Below, piece by piece: positions 1-12,800 of a DNA stretch of 64,000 nt. This DNA comes from Ophiodon elongatus (taxonomy: Eukaryota; Chordata; Actinopteri; Perciformes; Hexagrammidae). Location: NCBI GenBank assembly GCA_016806645.1, contig JACSYO010001854.1, positions 646,001 to 710,000 of the forward strand. Direction: 5' to 3'. The stretch's first letter is position 1, and the number at the start of each line of letters is the position of its first letter. The notes below the pieces were generated by a model. That model was not told the origin of the DNA, made no database searches, and worked only from the letters and a program-made list of their open reading frames with translations. The translations under genes were made by a program, and so were the position numbers.

Positions 1-1026
1 TATGATGTATGATCAGGATGGATGCAGAGATGCAGTGTATCGTCTACTATTTCAGCTAATATTTCTCCAGGGAAATGCAAGCAGGCTCTTTTTTTTCAGC
101 TGTTTCAAAGGAATAGTGGAGCTGAGATGAGAAGATGGGTACCACTCTCATGTCTGTCCATTAGCCACAGATTAGCGTAGCTTAGCATGAAAACTGAAAG
201 CAGGGGGAAGCATCTTGTCAGCCTCTGTTCAGATGTAACAAAATCCACCCACCTGCCTCTATAACGCTCACTTGTTTGTTTTTAATTCAACAACAAAAAT
301 GTGAAAATCCTCTTACAGTCGACTAGTTTCACAGATTTCCTCCAGGAGAGGACGACGTCTTCACTCGGCTCCCTACTCTGAGGGTCCTGGGTTTATACTG
401 TACCTTAAAGTGGAGGTGGAAGCTTTCCTTTAGCTCGTACCCGGTGGCAGACGGACCGCATGGTGTCATTATTCTGTCGCTGTCAAATTGTGCAATCAAC
501 ATTCACTTCAAATGATAAGTTAAAGTAAAATAAATGGTCTATTGCCACTTTAAAAACAACTCGCAACGTAAAAAACATTTATTTTATGTCTGTAATTCCT
601 TCCTAATCCAGCGTGCTGATGTCCAGAGTTTGCAATTAATAAATCCTCAGATCCTCAGATCCTCAGATCCTCAGATCCTCAGATCCTCGTAGATTGGTCT
701 AGCTGATTCCAGATAGCGGCTCTTCCGCCCTTGAAAGCGGCAACTTTGGCACCGCAGGTTTCCAGGAAACTTTGGCTATCGCTATTTGTAAGAAGTGGTC
801 TCTGGCCTTGGGATTTCTGTGAAGTGTGTCATATTTTAAGTCATGACACATTGAGCTGTGTTGATTACTCTGTGGCTCTGGTCTGACCTTGGGTTGTTAC
901 GGTTCTGGGAACCAGGCTCGTCCTCACGCGTCTCTGTGAGAAAAGAGTATTGAGTTGTTTTATAAAAGCCTTTGGTCTACTGAAGGCTACCGAACCAGCA
1001 AATCACTTCTTCTTTTTTTCCAGGAC
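1..1026 (+). other. esr2 intron 3 (part)
   Basis: Non-coding. I looked for the zinc-finger exons (CEGCKAFFKRS, CQACRLRKC) and did not find them. An 8-bp repeat (cctcagat) runs over 644-687. Nothing else recognised. Confidence 0.6.
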
Positions 1027-1373
1027 ACTTGAACGTAGACTGTGTATAAGTGGACGTAGTCATGGTGACGTCACCCATTGGTTTGTGGACTGATTTTATG
1101 AAGCCTCGATTTCGGCGTTTTCACCATCGCCATCTTGGATTACGGACGTCGCCATGTTGTTTTTTCACTGCAGCCCCGCCCCTAAAGCATCCCCTCTTTA
1201 TGGTCTGTCTGACTCTAAATGGACCATAATTTACTAAATGAACATCATGCTGTATTGAAGAAGACTTGAAACTAGAGATTGAGACATAAACTCATGTTTA
1301 CAATGTTTACTGAGGGAATAAATCAAGAGAGAAGTAGAGTCATTTTCTATAGACTTCTATACAACCAGAGGAG

Positions 1374-1389
1374 TCGCCCCCTGGTGGTC
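1374..1389 (-). promoter_or_regulatory. CTCF-like motif in interspersed repeat
   Basis: On the minus strand it reads GACCACCAGGGGGCGA, matching the CTCF core CCACCAGGGGGC. A second identical motif is at 1,447-1,462. Confidence 0.55.
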
Positions 1390-1446
1390 AGGAGAGAGAA
1401 TGCAGCTTTAACACATGAAGCTTTGACTTCTATACAACCAGAGGAG

Positions 1447-1462
1447 TCGCCCCCTGGTGGTC
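1447..1462 (-). promoter_or_regulatory. CTCF-like motif in interspersed repeat (second)
   Basis: Identical 16-bp sequence to 1,374-1,389, 73 bp further on and in the same orientation. Confidence 0.55.
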
Positions 1463-1582
1463 AGGAGAGAGAAAGCAGCTTTTAAGACACTTAAGAACCG
1501 GAGGTTGCCGCCTGCACATGAAACAATGTCACCTCACACACATCACGTCATGTGTATTTCTCCTACTGTCTCCATGCACCAG

Positions 1583-1942
1583 GTGTAAGGCGTGAGCGCT
1601 GCAGCTATCGAGGAGCCCGACACCGCCGCGGTGGACTCCAGTCCCGGGACCCAACCGGCAGGGGTTTGGTCCGGGTGGGAATGGGTTCTCGGGCCCAGCG
1701 GCAACTCCACCTGGAGGCTCCTCTCGCCCCGCTCACCCCGCTCCCTCAGGCGAACCATGCGCACCACTCGACCATGAGCCCGGAGGAGTTCATCTCCCGC
1801 ATCATGGAGGCGGAGCCTCCGGAGATCTACCTCATGGAGGACCTGAAGAAGCCCTTCACCCAGGCCAGCATGATGATGTCCCTCACCAACCTGGCAGACA
1901 AAGAACTGGTGCTCATGATCAGCTGGGCTAAAAAGATCCCGG
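1583..1942 (+). CDS. esr2: esr2 exon 4: end of DNA-binding domain extension, hinge and start of LBD
   Basis: The acceptor is ...tgcaccag at 1571-1582. The exon opens with GT, completing a split glycine codon, and reads GVRRERCSYRGARHRRGG, the basic region just after the second zinc finger. A poorly conserved hinge of about 50 residues follows, then SPEEFISRIMEAEPPEIYL and helix 3. The donor is G|GTAAGA at 1943. It is 360 bp long, within the range of ESR exon 4. The first exon bases (GTGTAAGG) directly after the acceptor also resemble a donor. The usual glutamate in the PFTEASMM motif of helix 3 is glutamine here (PFTQASMM). A GT microsatellite starts 12 bp past the donor. Confidence 0.95.
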
Positions 1943-1952
1943 GTAAGATCCG

Positions 1953-1996
<44 letters not shown>

Positions 1997-4900
1997 ACGT
2001 CTAGCTCTTGCTGTTGGAAAAATGATATAGTTCATAGATATTAAAAACAGCTCATATCAAGCGCTTTCGTTCCTACCACATCGACCGGCATCAAAACAGG
2101 AAGTCAGTGTTAAAGTAGTAAAGCCCGCCTCTTGCTCGGTTTGATTGGCGGCCTAGACCGAGTCTGACGTTGACGAGCGGTGCGACTATTTTAATGTGCG
2201 TTAAAAAAAACTTCAGGTTTCAACATAAGTTTAAAAACTTTTATAGGTTTTTAATCGTTTCTACTATGTTTTCCTTCTTTGTCTCCGTACGGAAACACGA
2301 CGCAATGAGAACACGATGCTACTGCCTCGTTGTTTAGAAATATTTCCTACTCATTATAACTTTTTTGTAAATGATAATATTTATTGTGTATGTATTGTTT
2401 TGATCACGGTCTTAGTCTTGGACTTTATGAAGTCCAAGAACTTTTAATCACGGCCCAGTTTACATGTAATCAAATGCCTCGCTGAGTGAAAGGTCAAAGG
2501 TCAGGGTAAACACCTCCTCTTCGCCTGACGGTTCTCGGTGAGTGGAAGTCGTCTCGCTGGAAACCAGGAAAACCGGACTGAGGGCTTTGTGAGGTAAACA
2601 CAAAGCGAGGCGACAGTAAACACGTCTTCCTCTTGTCACTGAGTCACTGAGTCACTGAGTCTCTGAGTCTCTGAGTCTCTGAGTCTCTGAGTCTCTGAGT
2701 CTCTGAGTCTCTGAGTCTCTGAGTCACTGAGTCTCTGAGTCACTGAGTCACTGAGTCTCTGAGCCTCTGAGTCTCTGAGCCTCTGAGTCTCTGAGTCACT
2801 GAGTCTCTGAGTCTCTGAGTCACTGAGTCACTGAGTCTCTGAGTCTCTGAGTCTCTGAGTCTCTGAGTCTCTGAGTCACTGAGTCTCTGAGTCACTGAGT
2901 CTCTGAGTCTCTGAGTCTCTGAGTCTCTGAGTCACTGAGTCTCTGAGTCACTGAGTCTCTGAGTCTCTGAGTCTCTGAGTCTCTGAGTCTCTGAGTCACT
3001 GAGTCTCTGAGTCTCTGAGTCTCTGAGTCATGCTGCGTGAGATCGTTGGATCAACAAACAAATGGGGCAGCGGCTTCGTGGACACAGATATAATCAGCAT
3101 GAACCTCTTGAGTCTACATTTGTCGGCTCCTACAATTTCTTTATTTCTTGATTGATCCTGTTTCTCTTTCTCTCCTCTCCTTTCCTCTCGTTTCTTCTCC
3201 TCTCTCCTCTCCTCTCCCTTCATTGCATCCTTTATCCTTCATCCTTCATCCTCTCCTCTCCTCTCCTCTCCTCTCCTCCTCTCCTCTCCTCTCCTCTCCT
3301 CTCCTCTCCTCTCCCTCTCCTCTCCCCTCCTCTCCTCTCCTCTCCTCTCCTCTCCCCTCCCCTCCCCTCCTCTCCTCTCCTCTCCCCTCCCCTCCCCTCC
3401 TCTCCTCTCCTCTCCTCCCAGCATGTGCCTCCTTTACGTGGACAGATAAATAAGTGTGCATTGTACACTTTCTAAAAGACCTAGAAAGCACAGACGGGTC
3501 AGCGAGGTGCTGTCGATGATGTCATCATTACTTTTTGAGATTAATAATGTTCCTCTTTCTGTCCGTAACTCTTTTTAAACGTCTGGTTGACGAGCTCCTT
3601 TTAAAGAGCTGATCAACAGATGCACCTTTCATTAACTCCAGAATAGTTTTATACTATTACTATTATTCGTTAGCTGGTAAGCTAGCCAACAGCATAATTA
3701 AGAATAAGCTGGCTGTTGTTTCCTATTCGAGTTTCATTCTTGAAGGAACAAATAGTTTCTGTCCTTCCAATTTGGGAATTGTTTTGAAGTTGTGTTCAGA
3801 AGGAGGAGATGCTGTCTGTGGACATTACAGTAACGTATCTGTGTTCACGGTGTTGATTCACTCAAAGCTGCTCATTTTCTGGATTCACGACTTCACTAAA
3901 GGTAGCCTTCGTTAAACTGCTTCAGTGGAGACAATCAGCGCTCATAAACCTTTAGTTTTCATGATGGCGTCTGGATGAATGCTGCGTTGTCTCTGGAGGA
4001 GAAGGTCCCATCCTAGCTGGTTTAAAAACCTTCTTTTTTTCTATCCTCAGTCTGTAACGGTGCTTTGATTCTGAGGTGAATGAGGCGTGAACGTGCTCCT
4101 GAATCCAGGCCGGATATGGATATGAAGGTTATGTTTAATCCTGGTCTTGTCTCCAGGCTTTGTAGAGCTCAGTCTAGCCGACCAGATCCACCTGCTGAAG
4201 TGCTGCTGGCTGGAGATCCTGATGCTGGGCCTGATCTGGAGGTCGGTGGATCATCCCGGAAAACTCATCTTCTCTCCAGACTTCAAGCTCAACAGGTGAG
4301 GAGGCTCGGGACCTTTATAGCTCCGCCTCCAGGAGCTGATGCGTTATCCAGCTTTCTATGAATTAGTCGTGCAGGTTTAATTGTTTGGATGTTCATGTGG
4401 TTGCAGAGTGTTTCCTCACATGCTTTTACAGCGTGTGTGTGTGTCAATGAGGTTTTATTGCAAATGACTGTACAGTACAAGCACAAAGTTTTACTGGATT
4501 TCTTGTTTAACCCTCTGGGGTCTCAGGGCACTTTCCCGATTTTTACATATTTTCTTAAATTCACCTTTTAAATGTACTTGCATATGAGACATACCCATGT
4601 GTTGTATATGATAATTTGCAGAACAATCTCAGCTATCTGTATAACGAGGCACCAATTGTCCTAAGGCACTGTGTAAAGGGATAATTTGACCATAAAGCTG
4701 AAAGATTGAAGTCCGATTTTTATAATTCTTCAAATCTCTTGTGAAAGCAAGAGGGGGGGGGGGGGTTGCATACCAATACATTCCAATCAGAGACAATGAA
4801 ACTATAAGAAGGAGCTGAATCACAGGAAGATTCTGCTGGATATTTACTTTTATATCTAAACGTGACTAAATAACTTCTTAGCGTTCAGTAAGAAACCTTT

Positions 4901-6386
4901 AAATGTGAGTTCTTGTTATTTCACTCGCCTTGCTTTTATAAGAATAAAAAAGTAAATTCTCAAGAAGATGGGCGGTCAACACTGTTCCATATCAGAAGTA
5001 TTTCAGCACATTGCTCGTCAGGAAAGCTTTTATTGTGAAACATCAGCAGGAAGCTTGTAGTTATCTAACAGCAGCTTGAGATCGAGGACGGCCGAGTGGA
5101 ATCTACTGATTCATGTGAGAAAGAAACCCACAGCAGCAGAGTACGGAAGCCTGCAAAGTACATATCGATGGCCAAAGTGCAAAACCTCCTCTCTGCAAAA
5201 TGATCCAGGAAAAGTGGGGAATAACCTCCTCTCTGCACTTTGTATATTTTTCTTTTTTTGTATTTTCTATTATGCATTGGATATCCTTAACAAATAGCAC
5301 TCTGCAAGAAAACAACACGTTTTCTTTTAGTATTGTCTAAGAAGTGCATTCTTCTGACGGGAGGTTTTGCTCTTCGGCCATCGAAATGTTGTAGTATCGT
5401 AAGTGTTGTACTTTAATACAGTTTTGAGGTACTTCTTTGAAGTATTGCTTAACTTTCTACTTCTTCTTCACTGTTTCAAAGGGATTTGTTTGACTTTTCT
5501 TTCTACTTCAAGTACTTTCTCACAGCTGTAGTTACTAATTATTTGGCGGATATATTATTTTAATACATTGTTCATACATGAAAATACACAGCAGTATATA
5601 AAGGAGCTTCAACTTGACCAGCGACATCACAATGTTTACTTTTAATAATGTATATAAAATAGAACCCCTCTGCTTCACAATAAGCATTATTAACATTATT
5701 TATTTGCTACTTTTTCTTAATTAAAAGATGTTAATATTCCCACACTTTACTGTGTTGGATTTCATAAACAAACGTCTGTCTCTAGTAACAGTCTGCCTCA
5801 TGAACAGTCTCGGTTCTCTCTTCACTCGAGATCCATTACAGGCTGCAGCCTCTATTATTTGCAAATCATTTTTATGGTACTTGAAGAGCTTTTTTCCCTA
5901 AATGTAAAGTCTGGTGTGCAGCTGCCATGTTTGCCATAACAGTGATGGTGGTCACCGCGTAATCTTAAAGCCACATTGTTGGTGTGGTGAGCCGACAACG
6001 TGCCTCCAGACCTTGAAACGGTGACGATATCATCAACAGATACATCTCCGATTCCTCCGCTCTGCTCCTCCTTCTCTCGCCAAAAATCTTGTCTCGCTCT
6101 CTGTTCCCGTCACGCTGACCTTCAACTTCAGCCAGACACCGGTTCCCCCTCTGTGTTCACGGTAAACAGGCTGTAATTAGGCTGCCGCTCCACCAGCAGG
6201 CTGGATTCCCCTCTGAACCCGAGGGCTCTGAATCCTGTAATCTGTCAGCCGCCGCCGCCGCAGTTAATGAAACATTAAAAATTCAATATTCAGTGCTTTC
6301 TGGTGTTCAAAGTGCAGTAGAGCGACGCCTGTTTATTACTGTTGGCTGTAGCTGATTCATGTAGTGCAGCCGTGTGCATGACCACA

Positions 6387-6439
<53 letters not shown>

Positions 6440-6793
6440 ACACACTTTCTTTGTGTGCGGTTGCTTTAACTGTGAAGGTGGCAAGTTGTATATGTACAAA
6501 TATACTTTTTTTATTTTTTAAGTAAAACATTTTTGCCCTGTTATTCAACAGTTTTCTTATTTTTTTTTTAACAAATCCATCAGAAAGACCAAACCGAGCT
6601 CGTCTCTCAATACTTCCTGACTTCCTGTCGGGGGCTTCCTCTCCGCTGCGAGCCCATTGGTTTCTACTGTAGACGTGACTCTTTAAATACGCAGCGTAAA
6701 TATGTTGTTTATTTTTTAAATAAAGGCCAGATAGTTCCTACTACAGCTGGAACATTCCCTCAAACAACAGGAGGAAAAAAAAGTGCATTTGTT

Positions 6794-6865
<72 letters not shown>

Positions 6866-9800
6866 TGTGTGTGTGTCTGTGTGTGTGTGTGTGTGTGTAT
6901 GTGTGTGTGTGTCTGTGTTAAAGGAGATATATCAGGCTTTCGCATTAATAATAAATGAAGTGATCCTGATGGGCAGACAGCAGAGTGAGATAATAATAAT
7001 AAGAGTAAATGTTTTTGAAGACAATAGAAAGTGTTTCTCTCTCGTCTGGTGGGATGCGTTTTTTAAATGTTTGACCTTTCTTTCCCCCACTGCCACGGAA
7101 ACTATCACCATCGGCTTAGGTTGACCTTGGTGTGTTTTCATAACACCGCTCAGTGCTCTCTGGGAGAAGTCCCCGTTAGCCGGCGGTGGCCAACATCCTG
7201 GATGCTAATCCATCCACTCGCCCAGCGAGAGGCAGAAACCCAGAGTTATTTATCTCCGACCGGCTCGTTCTTCACGTTCTCGCTCCGTCTCCGTTTCACT
7301 TAATGAGCCTCGTGTTCTGTTTCTTTTCTGTGTTTTCAGAGAAAAGATGCCGCGGTGTGAGATACCTGTCGGTTTCTCCATAAACAGATTTTTTTTTCAA
7401 GTCAGAGGTGCAAAGATTTGGGGCGATAACGGGCACCGTGGTTACGGTAGCCGTAGCCAATCAACACTTCGGATGCAGCGCTGGGAGACGGGTCTGACGA
7501 GGCTCCGGTTCGCCGCATAAATTTGCATCCCAGTTTGTAACGCCCGCGGTCGGATCCACATCCTCCGGGGTGGTTTTCTCTTTGTGCAAACTAATAATAT
7601 GTTATCACGCGTACGATAACACACCTGCCAATCAGGAAGTTGTAGAGTACCGGGTCCCACTTCAAATGTTTTTATTCTAGAACCAGTATGAAAGCCTTGG
7701 TGTGGTAACTCTGAATATTATCAGTATTTTGTCCTGCTTCTTTGTTCATTTTGTACAATAAGGATCTGGTTCATGCAGCTGTGCATAAATCCATCAATAC
7801 ATAGATGCATCAATACATAGATGCATCAATACATAGATGCATCAATACATAGATGCAGCAATACAATATACTGTGTACAGGAAACGGAAAAGAAAAGGAT
7901 AATGATCGGATAATAACTTTAAAGTAAATTATTAAAATGATGTGTGAAGGACCAGGATACACATAGAACTGGGAGAGCAGGTAAAGGTGGAAATAATACA
8001 GATTTTATTCGCCCAATAATATTTAAAGGGATTTATGATAACACATGAAGCTTTGACTTCTATACAACCAGAGGAGTCGCCCCCTAAAGGACATTAGAGA
8101 GAATGCAGCTGTAAGCCATGAAGCTTCGGCTTCACTCATCAGAACAGGAGGTTGCCGCCTCCTAAATACACATAATGGTTTTGAGCTGAAAATGAGTTTT
8201 AGGGGTCTAGTTACAATTCGAGTAAACAGTTTCGTTCCCGTGCCTTTCTGTGGTTCTCCTCCTCTTTGCCTTTTCCCTTCACCCTCTCTCTGTGTCTCCG
8301 TAGGGAGGAGGGACAGTGTGTGGAGGGCATCATGGAGATTTTCGACATGCTGTTGGCCGCCACCTCCCGGTTCCGTGAGCTGAAGCTTCAGAGGGAGGAG
8401 TACGTCTGTCTGAAGGCCATGATCCTCCTCAACTCCAGTGAGTTCTGCTGACGCAGGAAAACCGCAGTCTTCACTTTTATTTTCCCTGTGACGGTTGAGT
8501 TGGTTCGCAGCGACAGATCCTGTTCAATCCGGTCCTGTCGGTACATTTGGTTGTTGCGTAACACAGATAACTTTGTGCCTCTGCTCGGTTGTGGTTAATC
8601 TGGAACTATGGGGGTCAATAACACCTGTCCCATATCTGATGATGAAACAAATCTTTTTGCTCTTTTTTTATATATAAAAACCAGAGCAAAAAGTCTGTTA
8701 TTTTCGTATATATATGAAAAAAAAACAGAGGAAAAATGTTGTTATTTTCGCTCTGGTTGGATATATATATATATATATATAGCTCATAACTCCTGAACTC
8801 TGAGGCAAAGAATAAACAAATGATATTTCATTTCATTTAGCAGACACTTTTATCCAAAGCAACTTACAATAAGTGATTCAACCATGAGAGTTCAAACCCA
8901 GAACCACAAGAATCAAGAAAGTATAATTTCCTCCAGAAAGCCAAACTACCCAGTGTAAGAGACATTTAAGTGCTACTAGATTGCTACTTTTTTACTCCAG
9001 GTATAGTCAGAAGAGATGTGTTTTTAGTTCCCGGTGGAAGATGTAGAGACTTCCTGCTGTCCTGATGTCATTGGGGAGCTCATTCCACCAATTAGGAGCA
9101 GGACAGCAAACATGTGATGTTGTTGAGTGTTTAGCTTAGTGACGGCGCTACAAGCTGATTGGCCGATGCAGAGTGAGCAGGCACTAGCAGGTAGACCTGC
9201 CATGAGGGAGTTACAGTAGTCTAGGTGTGAGATGACCAGAGCCTGGACCAGAGCCTAGACCAGAGCCTGGACCAGAACCTGTACCAGAGCCTGTACCAGA
9301 ACCTGTACCAGAGCCTGGACCAGAGCCTGGACCAGAACCTGTACCAGAACCTGTAGCAGAGACTGTTCCAATGAGGGATTGTGCTCCAGAGCCACACGAG
9401 TCTTTGGATGCGGCTTCATCCACCGTGCAGCTGCTCCTCCTTCAGGAGCACCGGCAGAACCATCGGCCTGTTTAAAGAAGCTGACCTGTGGAGATGGACT
9501 TCATTTCAGTACGGCTTTTGTTTTTTTGTTGTTGAAACCTCTCATGTGTTCCCCGCGGTCACCGCGTCCTCACCCAGTCGATGGGTCGACCCCTCACCCA
9601 GTCGACGGGTCGACTCCTCGCCCAGTCGACCCCTCGCCCAGTCGACCCCTCACCCAGCCGCACCAGTCGACCCCTCACCCGGTCGACCCCTCACCCAGTC
9701 GCCCCCCCCTCTCCAGCAGAAGCCCCCGTGCAGGTTCCCCGAGGTGAGCGCCCTCTGTGCGTGTCCTCGCAGTGCGTTACCCGACAGACGTTCTCTCTGT

Positions 9801-12800
9801 TGACTCTGCTCCGCTGCAGCTGGCCTTCAAAAAAAAAAATAAAAAAAGAAGAGAACAAATTGCGAAAGAAGTGAAATCGAGTCTGAAAACGTCAAAGAGA
9901 AACAGGGAGGGATTTTCAGATTTATGTATTTGGACAGATGGAGGCTGTGGCTCAGTCCTCGGTCCCGGTGGGTGGACAGGCTGATCTACGGCTTCCCCGT
10001 CTTCTTCATCTGGAATGTCCATCACGGGGTCATTTGGCGTCTTCGACGAGCCAGATGTTTACGAGTAGTGGTCCCTGTTTCATTAAAGAACCTCTACCCG
10101 TTTAATTAAAGAGTCTCCGTACACCGTTTAATTAAAGAGTCTCCGTACACCGTTTAATTAAAGAGTCTCCGTACACCGTTTAATTAAAGAGTCTCCGTAC
10201 ACCGTTTAATTAAAGAGTCTCCGTACACCGTTTAATTAAAGAGTCTCCGTACACCGTTTAATTAAAGAGTCTCCGTACACCGTTTAATTAAAGAGTCTCC
10301 GTACACCGTTTAATTAAAGAGTCTCCGTACACCGTTTAATTAAAGAGTCTCCGTACACCGTTTAATTAAAGAGTCTCCGTACACCGTTTAATTAAAGAGT
10401 CTCCGTACACTGTTTAATTAAAGAGTCTCCGTACACTGTTTAATTAGAGAACCTCCGTACACCGTAAACTCTTAATTTAGTTTTAGTTTGTGTAAATGGA
10501 CTGAAACGTGGATTGCGTTGCGGTGCCACAGGAAATATTTTTGGTTCTCATCGTTACCGCTCAGAGGCTGCAGCATCAAGGGGAGAGAAAGTAATAAATA
10601 ACCAAATTTATTTAACCGGTGATATTAATTAAACCAAACAATCTGCGATGTCGGCTTTAAAGCTGATCAGGCTCAGATGTGTCTCATCGGCTTTTTACGA
10701 TCGACATCCAGAAAGACGGAGGAGATCCAGCCAACGTGACACTGCCCCCTGGTGGAAGGGAGGGGTCGTAACGAGCACCATTTAAAGGACAGCGTTGGTG
10801 TTTTCTACCATGGCGCCTTTTTTTAAACGTTTCTGTGTCTAAAGGGACAAACGGGGACAACAACTTTAAATAAATTGTTGCTGTATTGAAGGAGAACGCT
10901 GCAGACGGCGGCCGCTAAACAGGCAATCGCCCGGGGCAACCGCTCCCCGCCAATGTACGTCCAATGAAAGTAATTGTTCTCATTGTTAGGATTATAGCGA
11001 TACTATTACTCTTATCGATACTGCTTATCGCTTGCTTTTGATCATATTTTGAGGGGGAAAAGCAATACGAGGAGTTCCAAAATCTTTGAAATACTTTTGC
11101 AGCTAAGTTATTAGCTTTTATTCGCTTTCATTTATTATCCTATTCTTATTGGTAAACTCCGCATGGCATCACTAAAGTGACCTGCAGTGGTGGAGGACGT
11201 TCTACATCGGGGAAAGAACCCTACTGAGAAAATACAATGTTTTTATTTACCTTTTGCTTGATCCGGTCTGTTTGTTGTTGAAGTCTGAAATCTGGCGTCT
11301 TATCCACATTGTGGAAATCAGCTGAATATTCGGCCATGACACTGAACATCTTCTAGATAACACGAAGTTCCGCTTTCTGTCCTCCAACCCAACAAACATC
11401 CCCGCGTGTTGGTTGGTCCCGTTCTCTGGTGGAAAGTTAGATATGTCCACAGTTACCTTTTGTGGTCTTGCCATCACATTCTAGTTGGGATGGTCCGGTG
11501 GACGACTGCTGAATACTTTCCTGGCCTTCGCTCCTCGCTCCACTACCGAGCCAACGCTTCCCTTTGATCGGCACTCCGGTGGCTGGAGTTTAGTTTTGAG
11601 TGTTTATGGTCTCGAGATGATGAACCCCCCCTGAGCCCATCTTCAGGCTAAAATGTCAGCGTTATCTCATAATTTAAAATGGCATTTGTTATAACATTCA
11701 CCGAGCACATCCGTGGTAGCCGGAGGGGAGTTTAATGACCAGCGTTGGCATTTGAAACTCTAATACTGTCTGAAAGTCTTTAAAAAAAGATTAATCTTCC
11801 ATATACTACTCTCTTACTTTGGTATGGAAGAGCATCCGCCGCCTCCACATAACTGATGATATACAAAGTAAAACATAAATGTTTTTAAATTCCCTTTGCT
11901 TATAGTTTTTAAAGACTTCCTTCTGTTGTATTTTCCCTATTATTTTACTGTATATCTGTATGATCTGTATGATGATGAGGTACAAGTTTTAGAAAAATCT
12001 GAAAAGGCGTAAATAATAATAATAATAATAGTCAGATTTTTCTTAGAAAATGTGAAATAATGAAGAAAAAAAGACACTGTAACATTATAGATGGACTGTT
12101 CTTTTAAACATCTATTTATTTTTTATTTAATACACAGCTCTGTGTAAGAGTAGAATTCATTGATATTTGAAGCTGTACTTCCTAAATGAGGCATTGTGGG
12201 TTTAAAGGGTTTCGGTGTAGATGATGTCCAGGTGAAGCTTTGTAGTCGGAAGGTAATTCCTCCCTCGTTCAAAGGAGAATTTTAAGCTACGTTTTGTCTC
12301 CCCTCTAATTTGCTGAGTAATCGTTTTGTGTCAAACATAAATTAAAGGTCAATATTGGCCCAAATGCTCGCGTTCGTCAGCCTCTGAAGTGAAAGTGATG
12401 GATGCGCCGTGCGTTGCAGATCTGTGTACGAGCTCGCCTCAGACGGCCGAGGAGCTGGAGAGCAGGAACAAGCTGCTGCGTCTGCTGGACTCGGTGATCG
12501 ATGCTCTGGTCTGGGCCATTTCCAAACTGGGCCTGACGACCCAGCAGCAGACGCTCCGCCTGGGACACCTCACCATGCTGCTCTCCCACATCCGCCACGT
12601 CAGGTACAGCCAGCGACGGCAGGAAGCCGTGAAACCGCAGCAGAACCCGGAGGAGAGAATCGAAAAAGCACACAGAGGCTTTTTAATCAGCGGCCAACTT
12701 TATGTCTGTCTTTGGGATTAGTTCGTTCCCACAGACATATTCCTACATTAATGCTCAACCAGCATGAATAAGCGCAGACAAAGAATACTTGACTTTACAG

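Larger units (their letters stand above)
1027..1517 (+). mobile_element. Interspersed repeat, copy 1 (+), with two CTCF-like motifs
   Basis: About 490 bp similar to the reverse complement of 14,018-14,566. Shared segments include ggtgacgtcacccattgg, gaccataatttactaaatga, acatcatgctgtattgaag and two tandem blocks of acaaccagaggagtcgcccc. Each block ends in ccctggtggtcaggagag. No transposase ORF; probably a non-autonomous element. It lies in esr2 intron 3, ending 66 bp before exon 4. Confidence 0.85.
1943..4156 (+). other. esr2 intron 4
   Basis: 2.2 kb. It holds the GT microsatellite, the DR1 site, the GAGTCTCT array and the CT-rich tract listed separately. The rest is unique, AT-rich and without coding signal. 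Confidence 0.7.
4296..8303 (+). other. esr2 intron 5
   Basis: 4.0 kb with the two CA/GT microsatellites, a 16-bp array and a partial interspersed repeat. The stretch 6,160-6,290 (with gtaattaggctgccgc and cgcagttaatgaaacatt) and 6,950-7,340 look unique and could be conserved non-coding DNA, but this cannot be judged from one sequence. Confidence 0.5.
8438..12419 (+). other. esr2 intron 6
   Basis: 4.0 kb. It holds a dispersed fish repeat, 12-bp, SalI-type and 26-bp tandem arrays and a CTCF motif, listed separately. The region 10,470-12,400 is unique and non-coding. Confidence 0.65.

Noticed and set aside
7791..7864. Possible CRISPR-like direct repeats here and in other arrays
   Set aside because: Units are contiguous without unique spacers, and the DNA is a vertebrate genome.
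8860..8900. Possible tRNA-derived SINE head (gagttcaaacccagaacc)
   Set aside because: The segment resembles a B box only loosely, and no matching A box or cloverleaf was found.
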